Assembly: GCA_027886925.1 (NCBI GenBank)
Contig: JAPCJN010000025.1
Span: 11,500-22,281 of the forward strand
Reading direction: 5' to 3'
Length of the DNA: 10,782 nt
Source of the DNA: Nitrososphaerota archaeon
GTDB lineage: Archaea; Thermoproteota; Nitrososphaeria; Nitrososphaerales; UBA183
Shown here: positions 1 to 8,052 of the stretch, in pieces
Layout of the letters: the number at the start of each line of letters is the position of its first letter
Position numbering within the stretch: position 1 is the first letter of the stretch
Made by a program: the position numbers and the translations under genes
Notes under the pieces: model-generated
Seen by the model: the letters and a program-made list of their open reading frames with translations, nothing else
Databases searched by the model: none
Told to the model about the DNA's origin: nothing

Positions 1-1385
1 GAATTGAGGAAGCTCGTCCAGGAGGAGTAATACAAGTCGGTCGTGAAGGCGGGCACCCAGTTGGTGTTTAAGTCTCTCAGGAACTGCGTCGTGTCGGCCG
101 CGACGTTCGTGTTCTTGAACTCGCGGACGAAGCTGATACCGACATAGTCGTTGGAGAAAAACGAGCCGCTAAAGAAGGTCTCCGTCGTCCTTCCGTTGTA
201 GATGAGGAGGGTGTCACCACCTTGGGTGTAGCTTGTCAGGTCACCTTGGAACGGACCGACAGATGTGTATTGAGTGGGAAGCCTCGTCCAACCAGGGATG
301 TCTCCCGTCGGGACACCTGTGACGGGGATGTTGTACGATACCTCGTAGTACATCGTGTAGTTCTTGGCCTCGGGTTGGTCGATCGGCACCATGGCCTGTT
401 TCAATTCGTATACGACGGCCTTGTCGGTGTGGAGTATCGTGCTGGAATTTACCTGCCATCCTGCTGGCGTCAGGGGGGTGACGACGCCCGTGGTGCCTTG
501 GGCCGAGTAGTAGGAGTCGTGCGGGACCCCTTTTTCGATGCTGAGGATGGGCACCGTCGAGAACAGCAGGAGGCCCGCCACTATGACCAGGGCCAAGAGG
601 CCCCCTATCCCCAGGTTCTCGTGCCTCAAAGATGGGCCGACCTTTCTCCCGCAGGCTGCGCAGAACCCGTTTCCCAGTGGGTGGTGCCGCGCGCATACGT
701 CCCCACCTGAGAAAGGTGGGGGAAATGCGAAACGCCGCACCGAAGGGATCGCGAGGAAGATGAGGACTATGGCAGGGGTCAGGGCCGCGTACAAAGGCAG
801 GCGCACCTGCAGGTTCTGTGTATAATTCCAGGTGACGAACGCGATGGAGACCATCGAGATCGGGATGGGGAGCGACCTCAACCTGAAGTTCGAGAACTTC
901 AAGACGGCCAAGCCTACGACCAGCCAGCTAGCGGCGAGAAACACGTAGGGGTTGACGGAGAACAAGGAGAAGGGTATGTAAGAGAAGAATGCGAAGACAA
1001 CGAGGAGCGGAGCCAGCGCCCTGAGTATCGAGGTCCCTATCCTGAACGACGCGTAGCTGATGACCATCAGGAAGAGCGACTCGTACCGGTACCACAGGAG
1101 GTCAGGCGAATACGCGCCATAGACGTACAACGCAACGCTTCCCGACAAGAAGACGAGGCCCCACATGAAGCTCGTCCTGGAGAGCTCTACCTTCGCCCTC
1201 AGTATCGCGATCTTGATGACGACCCCGAAGGCCAGCACCGAACAGGCAAAGACGAAGAAAAGGAAGTTTTGAGGCGAAGCGAAGATCGATTGGGCCCATC
1301 CTTGGAGGTTCGTGTAATAGACCGCCGCGACTATGGGCACGATCGTCAAGACCTTGACTACCGCGCCGATCCGTGTGTTCGTCAC
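1..1385 (-). CDS. Multi-spanning membrane protein with Cys/His cluster and extracellular domain, partial (3' end outside window)
   Basis: An open frame of 461 codons runs off the left edge, so the C-terminus is missing. The only good start is GTG at 1385-1383, 10 nt after the stop of the upstream gene; the frame is closed by TAG at 1418-1416. About eight hydrophobic segments fill residues 7-214 (roughly 7-23, 40-62, 73-91, 103-118, 121-140, 146-163, 172-188, 197-214). A short soluble loop then holds C231, H234/H235, C242 and C245, spaced like a small zinc ribbon (FCAACGRK). A ninth helix covers 258-280, and the rest is polar and aromatic-rich with N-glycosylation sequons at N313 and N342, consistent with an extracellular domain. 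With the N-terminus inside, the Cys cluster would be cytosolic. I do not recognise the family. Its place at the end of a glycan operon suggests envelope assembly or polysaccharide handling, but that is only context. Confidence 0.8.
   Translation of the reverse strand, partial: MTNTRIGAVVKVLTIVPIVAAVYYTNLQGWAQSIFASPQNFLFFVFACSVLAFGVVIKIAILRAKVELSRTSFMWGLVFLSGSVALYVYGAYSPDLLWYRYESLFLMVISYASFRIGTSILRALAPLLVVFAFFSYIPFSLFSVNPYVFLAASWLVVGLAVLKFSNFRLRSLPIPISMVSIAFVTWNYTQNLQVRLPLYAALTPAIVLIFLAIPSVRRFAFPPPFSGGDVCARHHPLGNGFCAACGRKVGPSLRHENLGIGGLLALVIVAGLLLFSTVPILSIEKGVPHDSYYSAQGTTGVVTPLTPAGWQVNSSTILHTDKAVVYELKQAMVPIDQPEAKNYTMYYEVSYNIPVTGVPTGDIPGWTRLPTQYTSVGPFQGDLTSYTQGGDTLLIYNGRTTETFFSGSFFSNDYVGISFVREFKNTNVAADTTQFLRDLNTNWVPAFTTDLYYSSWTSFLN
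701..721. repeat. Perfect 8-bp inverted repeat inside a coding region
   Basis: CCCCACCT at 701-708 and AGGTGGGG at 714-721 are exact reverse complements separated by the 5-nt spacer GAGAA. They lie inside the membrane protein gene, encoding the Pro/Gly stretch PPPFSGG just before its Cys/His cluster. The transcript could form a short stable hairpin there. It may simply follow from the proline and glycine codons. Confidence 0.6.
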
Positions 1386-1395
1386 GTCAGAGCGC

Positions 1396-2790
1396 CTATC
1401 TGTTGCCTGACGGACCTAGGACCATCGCGATTTTCCAGGTGTCCTCCGTCTCATCGTGGACGCACTTTTGAAGCATCAACTGCTCCTTGGTGGCGGCGCA
1501 GAACATCACCGCGAGGGAGCTCGCGATGGTGCAACCCAAGTAGCCCCTCAACCTACGCGGGTCGTCGGGACAGCTGCACGAGGCGGATGGATGCCGCAGC
1601 AAGACCTCCGCGAGGCCTTCTGTCATGTTAAGCTCGACCGACTCTGCCAGACCAAAGTTGTCGACAATCATCTCGGGAAGCGACCCTCTCAGGCCGTCAA
1701 GGGTTACCTGCTTCAGTCCGGCTTCTCTCGTGAAGAGCTCTGCCAAGCCCCTTCCAGGAGGCGTCACGCTTAGGGGGATCATCTCGTTCGCCATCACGAG
1801 CGGGCTCCCTCCCTCTGCCAGGGACGGCACCGCCATTACGTCAGAGATCTTCTCTCCTCGGGCTTCGTAGGCGAACCATATCCTCCTCTGCCCGGACAGT
1901 TCAGCCATGGTCTGGCCGGAAGTGAGCAGGAGGGCGTCTAGCGCTCGAGTCTGGACGCGCTTCCGCGGGTCCTTGAACAGCAGGACAATCGCGGCCATGA
2001 ACGCCACCACCGAGTCGACTTGAAGGACTATGTTCTGGTCTGGCAAGGAGAGAATGAGGAATGCAGCGCTAAGTGCCGCGAAGCCGATCCCGTAGACCTT
2101 TGACCGCGTCCCCACCCGTTTGTAGAGCACCCTCATGGGGAACTGCACGGGCTTGGCCTGAGGGAGACTGCGGACGTCCGCCACCGGGGGTTTCGGGCCG
2201 ACCTCAGCGTCTTGGCGAGTGGTGCTCGCCCTACCGACCCTCTGGGCCTCTTCCTCCGGGGAAGACATCGGCGCGTTGACGGCAGCTCTGTCCCTACTGT
2301 CCGGGATGTCGAGGCGCGACTCCGAGGCGCCTCCCAATGTTTCCGGCCTGCTATCCTGCGAGTTGTCCTCCTCGTGCTTCACCTTGGCGGGCTCGACTAC
2401 CTTCGCGCCGTCCGCTGGCGGCGTGGGCGAGGGAGCGGATGGCGATCTCCCGAAGATCGAGTGCCTGCGGCCTGGTTCATTGGGCTTGCTCGCCTTTTTT
2501 TCCGCGGTCGGCGGCCTTGAAATCTGGCCCCCCGCGAGGAGTTCGCGAAGGTTCGCAACCATTTCTGGCGACACTATCGCGTTACCAGAACGGTCCTTCA
2601 GGGAGTAGTTCAGCTTCCTGGACAGCTCGCCGATGAGCCTGTCACCGCCGTTCGAGAGGGACTGGTCGTCGAGGAACTCCGCGATCTCAACATAGAGGTC
2701 AGGGGCTATGAGGGTGTCCCCGAGCATGTCCTCGCCGCACGCTGCCAGCCTCTCCGACAGCTCCCTCCCTTTCTTGCCCATCTTCGCCAT
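1396..2790 (-). CDS. Hypothetical protein, soluble N-domain, disordered linker, two TM helices and C-terminal domain (464 aa)
   Basis: I cannot assign a named family. A mostly helical N-terminal region (residues 1-90) is followed by a Pro/Ser/Glu/Lys-rich linker that looks disordered (about 91-215). Two hydrophobic helices follow at about 233-249 and 256-273, joined by a short loop, and then a folded C-terminal domain at about 280-460. That domain contains several cysteines (C405, C407, C420, C431, C443) around LGCTIASSLAVMFC. With two helices, both soluble parts should face the same side; the lysine/arginine-rich flanks suggest the cytosol. The ATG at 2790 has a GGAGGT Shine-Dalgarno at 2807-2802, 11 nt upstream; an ATG three codons later is an alternative start. 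The gene sits 52 bp after the two-domain oxidoreductase and 10 bp before the multi-spanning membrane protein, so it is probably co-transcribed with both. A membrane-anchored scaffold or regulator is possible but unproven. Confidence 0.85.
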   Translation of the reverse strand: MAKMGKKGRELSERLAACGEDMLGDTLIAPDLYVEIAEFLDDQSLSNGGDRLIGELSRKLNYSLKDRSGNAIVSPEMVANLRELLAGGQISRPPTAEKKASKPNEPGRRHSIFGRSPSAPSPTPPADGAKVVEPAKVKHEEDNSQDSRPETLGGASESRLDIPDSRDRAAVNAPMSSPEEEAQRVGRASTTRQDAEVGPKPPVADVRSLPQAKPVQFPMRVLYKRVGTRSKVYGIGFAALSAAFLILSLPDQNIVLQVDSVVAFMAAIVLLFKDPRKRVQTRALDALLLTSGQTMAELSGQRRIWFAYEARGEKISDVMAVPSLAEGGSPLVMANEMIPLSVTPPGRGLAELFTREAGLKQVTLDGLRGSLPEMIVDNFGLAESVELNMTEGLAEVLLRHPSASCSCPDDPRRLRGYLGCTIASSLAVMFCAATKEQLMLQKCVHDETEDTWKIAMVLGPSGNR

Positions 2791-2842
2791 CCCTACTCAG
2801 AACCTCCTTTCCTGGCGCGCTCTTCTCGAAGTAGCAAGTACA

Positions 2843-4993
2843 CTACGCCAGGCCTCGAACAGCTTCGTCCACTTTAAAGGTAAGCTCAGTGGCGGAGAGC
2901 ACCTCTTCGGTGGTTATCAGGGAGTTCGGGAGCCCGTGGATGGACTTTGCTAGCTCCGCGAATTCCTCTTTGTGGCCCTTCTCGGCCTTCTTCAGGCGGC
3001 GCCGCTCTGAAGCAGCACCGTAGATGACCAGCTCCTTGAAATCGTCCAGGACCATCGAGGACCCCTGCGCGAACACCTCTATCCTCTCCCTGTCCATCGC
3101 CTTGCTCCCCATCGAGACATAGACGAGCGTGGCAAGGGAGCCGCTCGGATATTTTAGCGATACGCTGATGTTGTCCCGCGCCACGGAGCTCGAACCGTTT
3201 ATCCCCGCCGTCTGGACCGTTATCTCCGGGTTCGACTCTTCCAGGAGGAAGTTGAAAAGGTCGAAGAAGTGGCAGCACTCGTGGACGATCCTTCCTCCCC
3301 CCACTTCCGCGTCCTGGGACCATCTCGTCCCCGCGACGAAGCCGGCGTTGACCCGGTAGTCGATGAGGAACGGCCCGTCCATGCCCTTCATCCTCGCCTT
3401 CATCTTCGTCACCAAGGGTGCATACCTTCGGTTGAAGCCCACCAGCACGGGCGCCCCCGACTCGAGGTGCAGAGCCTTCGCTTTCTCGAGTTCCGCCCGC
3501 GAGATGCAGAGGGGCTTCTCTACCAACGCGATCTTGCCGGCCGCCACGGCCTCCGCCATCATCGGAAAGTGCATCTTGTTGGGAGCGGTGATGACGACGG
3601 CGTGCAGGTCTGCGTCCGCGAGCGCCTCGGCGAGACTGCAGGTGCTCTTCTCGGCCCCGTACCTCCTGGCGACCTGTGTCGCGTGGAGCGGGTTGGAAGA
3701 CACGACCCATCGCAGATGGTAGTCAGGGCTCGACCGGAGAAGCGGGAGGATGGTCTCCTTGGCGAAGTTTCCGGGGCCGACGACAGCGACATTAACGGCG
3801 CCGTTGACGGGGGCGCGAGGACCTGCGGTCGCCCTGGCCGGCGAGGGCGCTTCTTTGGCCGCCGAGTCTTTCCGTGGATAAGTTAGAAGCACCGCGACCT
3901 TGCCTTGCTTTCCCAGCTCGTCATACGCGCGGGTAGCGTTGTCAAGGGGGAACTCCGCCCCCACCAGCTTCTCCACGTCGACCTTTCCAGATTGGAGCAG
4001 GTCGAGGAACGCTTCCATGTTCCTGTTGAGCGTCCACCTGACGTACTCGAGGGGATAGTCGACACCTTTCTCCTCGTACACGGGGTCGTACCTCCCGGGG
4101 CCCAGAGACCGGGACATCAGCAGCCTCAGCTCCTTTTGGAAGAAGTCCTTCCTGTCGATGTCCATCCCGACCCTACCGACGACCGTGACCGTCCCCCTGT
4201 TCCTCGATATACGGGCCGCGAGGTTGAGCGGGTCGCTGCTGGACGCCGCGGCGCAGACGAGGACGTGGTCGAGCCCCCTTCCGCGCGTGTAGTGAAGGAC
4301 GTGGTCCGTGAGCGCAGGCTCGTCCGCCTTCAGCGTAAGGTCGGCCCCGACCTTGCGGGCGAGCTCCAGCCTCTCTTCTTTCAGGTCGATGCAGACGACC
4401 CTGCAACCCGCGGCCTTGGCCACCTGGGTGACGATGTTGCCCACAAGGCCCGCGCCGATGACCCCTACGGTCTCGCCCAGCGCGGCGCCGCTGGTGCGGA
4501 CTGCGTGGACGGCGATGGCCCCTATGGTCGAGAAGGCAGCCGAGCTCATCGGCACGCCGCCATCGATTTTGGTCAGGAGGTTCCTCGGGACAGCGACGAG
4601 TTCAGCGTGGCAGGCCTTCCCCTCGCCGGCGCACACCACCTCATCGCCCACCACGATGTCCACGACCCCCCTGCCGACCTCGATGACGGTCCCGGCGGAG
4701 CTGTAGCCGAGAGGCACCTCGGGGTTACGTACCGCCTTCGCATAGTCGAGGAGGCCGCTGGCCCCCTCTTTGGCGAGCACGTCGCGCGAGAGGCGCGTCG
4801 CCTTCTCTAGCATCGAGGAGCTCTTAGCGATGTCTGACGCTGAGAGGGGGGTCGTCGAATCGATCGCCCAGGTCTCGGTCCCCGTGCTGATGACCGAAAA
4901 AGCCGTCCTTACGAGCACTTCCTTGTCCCCGCAGACGGGTTCCGGGACGTCGACCACGGTGACCTGGCCCCCTCGGGCGATTACCTGCTTCAA
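2843..4993 (-). CDS. Two-domain oxidoreductase: MDR (Zn-alcohol dehydrogenase-like) fused to GFO/IDH/MocA
   Basis: Numbered from TTG at 4993, the 716-residue product has two domains. Residues 1-375 form a medium-chain dehydrogenase with nucleotide-binding GAGLVG at 180-185. The second half, from about 400, is a GFO/IDH/MocA sugar dehydrogenase with GPGNFA at 406-411 and the family EKP motif at 492-494. A Pro/Ala-rich linker joins them. The positions that bind catalytic zinc in alcohol dehydrogenases are not cysteine/histidine here (STGTE and PLGYSS), as in other proteins of this fused family, so the MDR half is probably zinc-independent. Such fusions are common in polysaccharide loci, where they are thought to oxidise or reduce nucleotide-sugar intermediates; the substrate is unknown. 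TTG is preferred because it gives the family-typical MKQV beginning, has GGAGGT 9 nt upstream, and overlaps the epimerase stop as TTGA. A longer frame opens at 5038 but its 15 extra residues look non-native. Confidence 0.92.
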   Translation of the reverse strand: MKQVIARGGQVTVVDVPEPVCGDKEVLVRTAFSVISTGTETWAIDSTTPLSASDIAKSSSMLEKATRLSRDVLAKEGASGLLDYAKAVRNPEVPLGYSSAGTVIEVGRGVVDIVVGDEVVCAGEGKACHAELVAVPRNLLTKIDGGVPMSSAAFSTIGAIAVHAVRTSGAALGETVGVIGAGLVGNIVTQVAKAAGCRVVCIDLKEERLELARKVGADLTLKADEPALTDHVLHYTRGRGLDHVLVCAAASSSDPLNLAARISRNRGTVTVVGRVGMDIDRKDFFQKELRLLMSRSLGPGRYDPVYEEKGVDYPLEYVRWTLNRNMEAFLDLLQSGKVDVEKLVGAEFPLDNATRAYDELGKQGKVAVLLTYPRKDSAAKEAPSPARATAGPRAPVNGAVNVAVVGPGNFAKETILPLLRSSPDYHLRWVVSSNPLHATQVARRYGAEKSTCSLAEALADADLHAVVITAPNKMHFPMMAEAVAAGKIALVEKPLCISRAELEKAKALHLESGAPVLVGFNRRYAPLVTKMKARMKGMDGPFLIDYRVNAGFVAGTRWSQDAEVGGGRIVHECCHFFDLFNFLLEESNPEITVQTAGINGSSSVARDNISVSLKYPSGSLATLVYVSMGSKAMDRERIEVFAQGSSMVLDDFKELVIYGAASERRRLKKAEKGHKEEFAELAKSIHGLPNSLITTEEVLSATELTFKVDEAVRGLA

Positions 4994-5967
4994 TTGACTG
5001 CAACCTCCTGCTTCTCGTCGTGTCGCTCCTTGAACCATTCGAGGAAGTGACCGAGGCCCTCGTCAAAGTCCACCGCAGGCCTCCACCTGAGGACGCGCCT
5101 CGCCTTCTCGTTCCCGGCGAGCGTCCTTGGGAAGTCGCCCGCGTAGGTAGGAAGGAACTTGGGCTCCATCTCCCCGCCAAGGCGGGCGATGACCTTGCTC
5201 ACGACGTCCAATATCGTGATCTCGCGTCCGTACCCGATGTTGAAGACCTCCCCGTCAGCCTCCTCCGTCTCGGCGGCGAATATCGCCGCGGAGACTATGT
5301 CTGTGACGTAGGTGAAGTCCCTCGATTGGGAGCCGTTGCCATAGATTATCGGCTGCTCTCCCGCCAGAACCTTCTCGGCGAAAGCGTGCGTCACCTGGTC
5401 AGGCCGCCCGCGAGGCCCGTACACGGAGAAGTACCTCAGCGAGGTGACGGCTAGCCCTTCCGTCTGGGCCATGGCATGGCAGTACTTCTCGGCCGCGAGC
5501 TTCGTCGCGCCGTAAATCGAGGTGGGGTTGGTCGGGTGGCTCTCAGCGATCGGGACCTTCTGCGGGATGCCGAAGATCGACGACGAGGAGGCATAGACGA
5601 TCTTCTTGACCTTGTTCTGCTTCGCGGCGAGGAGGACGTTCATGGTCCCTGTCACGTTGACCTCGTGCGCCTTCATCGGCTCGCCGATGCAGTACCTCAG
5701 CCCCGCCTGCGCCCCCTGGTGGAATATGATGTCGGTCTTCTTCATCGTGTCAGATAGCTTCTGCTGGTCTCGTATGTCGCCTTCGACGAACCTGAACGAC
5801 CGATTCTTCAAGTTGTGGCCGTAGTTGCGGGACTTTTCGCCGTAGAACGGGTCGAGGTTGTCGTACGAGGTCACCTGGCACCCGAGACCGAGGAGCTGGT
5901 CCACTAGGTGCGAACCTATGAAGCCTGCCCCGCCTGTCACCATGACTCTCTTGTGCGCTAATTCCAC
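4990..5967 (-). CDS. NAD-dependent nucleotide-sugar epimerase/dehydratase (extended SDR, UDP-glucose/UDP-glucuronate 4-epimerase-like)
   Basis: The 325-residue product has the full extended-SDR signature: NAD-binding GGAGFIG at residues 12-18, an acidic D-N-L turn after the second strand, the serine-rich stretch SSSS at 127-130 and the catalytic Y152-x-x-x-K156 pair in YGATK. SVYGPRGRPD (181-190) is typical of UDP-sugar 4-epimerases that act on UDP-glucose, UDP-GlcNAc or their uronic acids. Length is normal for the family. It would act in the cytosol to supply an activated sugar to the glycosyltransferases. The start is GTG at 5967, supported by GAGGTGA at 5981-5975, 7 nt upstream, which overlaps the stop codon of the preceding GT4 gene. 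An ATG at codon 9 would leave almost nothing before the NAD motif. The exact substrate cannot be told from sequence. Confidence 0.93.
   Translation of the reverse strand: MELAHKRVMVTGGAGFIGSHLVDQLLGLGCQVTSYDNLDPFYGEKSRNYGHNLKNRSFRFVEGDIRDQQKLSDTMKKTDIIFHQGAQAGLRYCIGEPMKAHEVNVTGTMNVLLAAKQNKVKKIVYASSSSIFGIPQKVPIAESHPTNPTSIYGATKLAAEKYCHAMAQTEGLAVTSLRYFSVYGPRGRPDQVTHAFAEKVLAGEQPIIYGNGSQSRDFTYVTDIVSAAIFAAETEEADGEVFNIGYGREITILDVVSKVIARLGGEMEPKFLPTYAGDFPRTLAGNEKARRVLRWRPAVDFDEGLGHFLEWFKERHDEKQEVAVN
5003..5008 (-). promoter_or_regulatory. Shine-Dalgarno GGAGGT selecting the TTG start of the two-domain oxidoreductase
   Basis: GGAGGT on the minus strand ends 9 nt before TTG at 4993-4991. It lies within the last codons of the epimerase gene, whose TGA (4992-4990) overlaps the TTG. 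This arrangement suggests translational coupling and decides between the TTG and the upstream in-frame start at 5038. Confidence 0.75.
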
Positions 5968-5974
5968 CTGTGTC

Positions 5975-7135
5975 TCACCTCAACCTGATCTGGGAATAAA
6001 TCTCTTCAAGCTCTGCCGCGAGCACCGAATATCGGTAATGGGAGGCCTTGTTCCGGGCGTTCGCGCCCATCTGTGCCATTAGTGGTCGATCCCGGAGGAG
6101 CGTTAGAAGGGCGACGGAGAGGGCGGAGATGTCGCCCCAACCTACCAGCAACCCTTCGACTCCCTGCGTTATCTGCGAAGGTATCCCCCCGACCCTGTTC
6201 GACACGACGGGCTTCGCTTGGGACATGGCCTCGAAGATCGCCTGGCTCGTCCCCTCGTAAGAGGTCGGCAGCACGAACAAGTCGCAGGCCGCATAAGCCT
6301 GCATCTTCTCCTTCAGGTCGTATATCGGGCCCACGATGTGGACGTTCGCGGATATCCCGAGGACCCTCGCCTTCTCGATCAGCTTCGCCTTGTATCCGAC
6401 CTGGTCGGGCCCGACGAGGACGATGGCGGCCTCGGGAAACTCGGCTATTATCGGGACCGCCGCCTCCAACAGGTGCTGGGGGCCTTTGAGCGGGTTCAGC
6501 CTGCCCAGGAAGAGCAACAACGGCGACCCGTCTATCGAATACTTCTCCCTGAACGCCCGCCCGTCATAAGAGTTCATCGACTCGTCCCTGATCCCGGATG
6601 GCGTCACCCTGACCCTAGAGTTGTCGGCCCCCATCTCAAGGAGGGGAGGGATCAGGTCGGGCGCCCTCACCAGGATGGAGTCGCTCGCGGGGAGCGTCCT
6701 TCCGGCGAAGTACGTCTCTATCGGTTTCATCGGCCATTTCTTGTAGAAGTTGCGGGGGATCATCCTGTGCACGTCGAAGACGGTGAGGGCGGACCTCACC
6801 CGCTCTTTCTCAGCGACCCGGAGCGCGACCAAACTGTGCGTCGCTGCATAGTCGTAGGTGTGGATGACGTCGTATCCGCCCTCCTTCACGGTCTCGGCCA
6901 GGCCGTCCCAGAGCTTGAGCCTGTAGGACCAGTCGAGGCTCAGCTTTACCCTCTTGACCGTGATCCCATCGAACTCCTCGTGAGGCTGCGCCGACTTGCC
7001 ATCGTAGTTAAGCGCCGTCACCACCTCGACCTCATGCCCCCTCTTGACTAGCTCTCGGGAGATATTGTGCACGTACCACTCCACACCTCCCACCGTAAAG
7101 GGGTGGAAGTAGAGGCTGACCTGCGCTATCTTCAG
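5975..7135 (-). CDS. GT4-family (GT-B fold) glycosyltransferase, likely CTG start
   Basis: This is a retaining glycosyltransferase of the GT4 type. It begins with the GT-B first strand and glycine loop (KIAQVSLYF followed by TVGGVEWYVHN), has FLGRLNPLKG at the start of the C-terminal domain, and the donor-binding E-x7-E pair at about E294 and E302 (numbered from CTG) followed by EAMSQAKPVV. It would transfer a sugar from a nucleotide donor to a growing lipid-linked glycan at the inner membrane face. The first conventional start, GTG at 7093, would delete the first beta strand. The frame upstream holds no ATG, GTG or TTG before a stop at 7144-7142, but a CTG at 7135-7133 restores the strand, overlaps the deacetylase stop as CTGA and has GGTGA 6 nt upstream. 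Product is 386 aa from CTG or 372 aa from GTG. Confidence 0.93.
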   Translation of the reverse strand: MKIAQVSLYFHPFTVGGVEWYVHNISRELVKRGHEVEVVTALNYDGKSAQPHEEFDGITVKRVKLSLDWSYRLKLWDGLAETVKEGGYDVIHTYDYAATHSLVALRVAEKERVRSALTVFDVHRMIPRNFYKKWPMKPIETYFAGRTLPASDSILVRAPDLIPPLLEMGADNSRVRVTPSGIRDESMNSYDGRAFREKYSIDGSPLLLFLGRLNPLKGPQHLLEAAVPIIAEFPEAAIVLVGPDQVGYKAKLIEKARVLGISANVHIVGPIYDLKEKMQAYAACDLFVLPTSYEGTSQAIFEAMSQAKPVVSNRVGGIPSQITQGVEGLLVGWGDISALSVALLTLLRDRPLMAQMGANARNKASHYRYSVLAAELEEIYSQIRLR

Positions 7136-7995
7136 GCGCCGTCACCAGGGGTAGCTTCGAGCCACTCCGCGAGGCCCCGCATGGTCAGGACGGAGAGCTT
7201 GCCCTCGCTCCTCTTCTTGTCCATGTAGGCGAACGTCGGTTCGAGGACCCGCTTCGCGTAGGCCTCTGGGCTCGGATCCACGACGCTCCAGGGGTGGAAC
7301 CACAGATGAAAGACGGAGCCAGAGTCGATGCTAAAGTCCATCGTCCTCTGTATCAGGCGGGAGGCGCCCAGCGCGTTCTGGTCGAGGTAGAAGACCGGGG
7401 CTATGTTCCAGAGTCCGTTCATCCTTCGGGGATAGCCGATGGTCCTCTCCTTCGCCCGGTAGGAGATGAACCCCGACCTCTTGACCGCGTCGAAGTGCCC
7501 CGTCCTGTTCCAAGGGAAGATGAACGTCTTGGGGGGCGCGCTCAAAGCGAGCACCTCGATGCACTTCTCTATCTCTTGCTCCAGCTCCGCTTCCGAGCAC
7601 TTTGAGACGTCGATGTGCGAGTAGGTGTGAACCCCGATGTCGTGCTTGACCGGTGCCGAGGCGACCAAGTCATACGCCCGCCGGTCGTTCTCCGCGGTGC
7701 GGCCGCAAATCGCCCACGTCATGGGGATGTTGTACTTCTCCCCCAACGCGACCACGGACTCCGTGCCGACCCTGTTGGGCGCCTCCCTCTGGGGGATAGT
7801 CGCGTCGAAGTCTATAGAGATGCAGCAAGCGGAGGGGGCGCCTCCGGGATAGGTCACCGGCCGCGCAGGAGGGTCGTATCCCACCTTCGCCACTCTCAAG
7901 ACGCGCCTGGTGAGGGATGGAGAGACGCCAGAGTGCGTCGCGAGCGCCAGTCTCAGGGCCGTCGACTTTGCGAATCTCTTGGTTCGTAGTGACAT
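7132..7995 (-). CDS. Polysaccharide deacetylase-like protein (NodB/CE4 fold)
   Basis: The 287-residue product carries the NodB-type motifs in order: SIDFDA at residues 60-65 (D62 and D64 in a D-x-D pair rather than the classic T-F-D-D), the metal-binding H123-T-Y-S-H127, FPWN at 160-163 at the position of the R/F-x-P motif, and a late HLWFHPW at 230-236 that supplies the last catalytic histidine. It is therefore likely a metal-dependent hydrolase removing an N-acetyl or related acyl group from a sugar. No signal peptide or membrane helix is visible, so it probably acts in the cytosol on a nucleotide-linked or lipid-linked sugar. It is the first gene after the 7996-8168 promoter region. The ATG at 7995 has no clear Shine-Dalgarno, unlike its followers, which fits a first gene in an archaeal transcript. 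Substrate is unknown. Confidence 0.9.
   Translation of the reverse strand: MSLRTKRFAKSTALRLALATHSGVSPSLTRRVLRVAKVGYDPPARPVTYPGGAPSACCISIDFDATIPQREAPNRVGTESVVALGEKYNIPMTWAICGRTAENDRRAYDLVASAPVKHDIGVHTYSHIDVSKCSEAELEQEIEKCIEVLALSAPPKTFIFPWNRTGHFDAVKRSGFISYRAKERTIGYPRRMNGLWNIAPVFYLDQNALGASRLIQRTMDFSIDSGSVFHLWFHPWSVVDPSPEAYAKRVLEPTFAYMDKKRSEGKLSVLTMRGLAEWLEATPGDGA
7142..7146 (-). promoter_or_regulatory. Shine-Dalgarno-like GGTGA ahead of the CTG start of the GT4 gene
   Basis: GGTGA on the minus strand is followed by six bases and then CTG at 7135-7133. It lies in the last codons of the deacetylase-like gene. The position is ideal for initiation at CTG and too far from the GTG at 7093 to serve it. 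Confidence 0.5.
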
Positions 7996-8052
7996 TTAGA
8001 TAGACAACACACATGAATTCAGGATGAACGTTGATGAATTAGTGACTCAGAA

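Noticed and set aside
241..696. Minus-strand open frame of 151 codons with an ATG start
   Set aside because: It is in a different frame from the membrane protein, whose frame stays open for the whole 1-1385 span and shows clear transmembrane segments.
1..1385. Archaeosortase/exosortase-like protein (multi-helix bundle followed by an outer domain)
   Set aside because: I could not find the catalytic cysteine, arginine and histidine trio; the only cysteine in the helical part is C48, and the others form the soluble Cys/His cluster.
3905..4810. Plus-strand open frame of 301 codons
   Set aside because: It lies fully antisense to the well-supported two-domain oxidoreductase, is rich in R, D, V and P as expected for a high-G+C shadow frame, and has no recognisable domain.
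6218..7051. Plus-strand open frame of 277 codons
   Set aside because: It is antisense to the GT4 glycosyltransferase and has biased, low-complexity composition without motifs.
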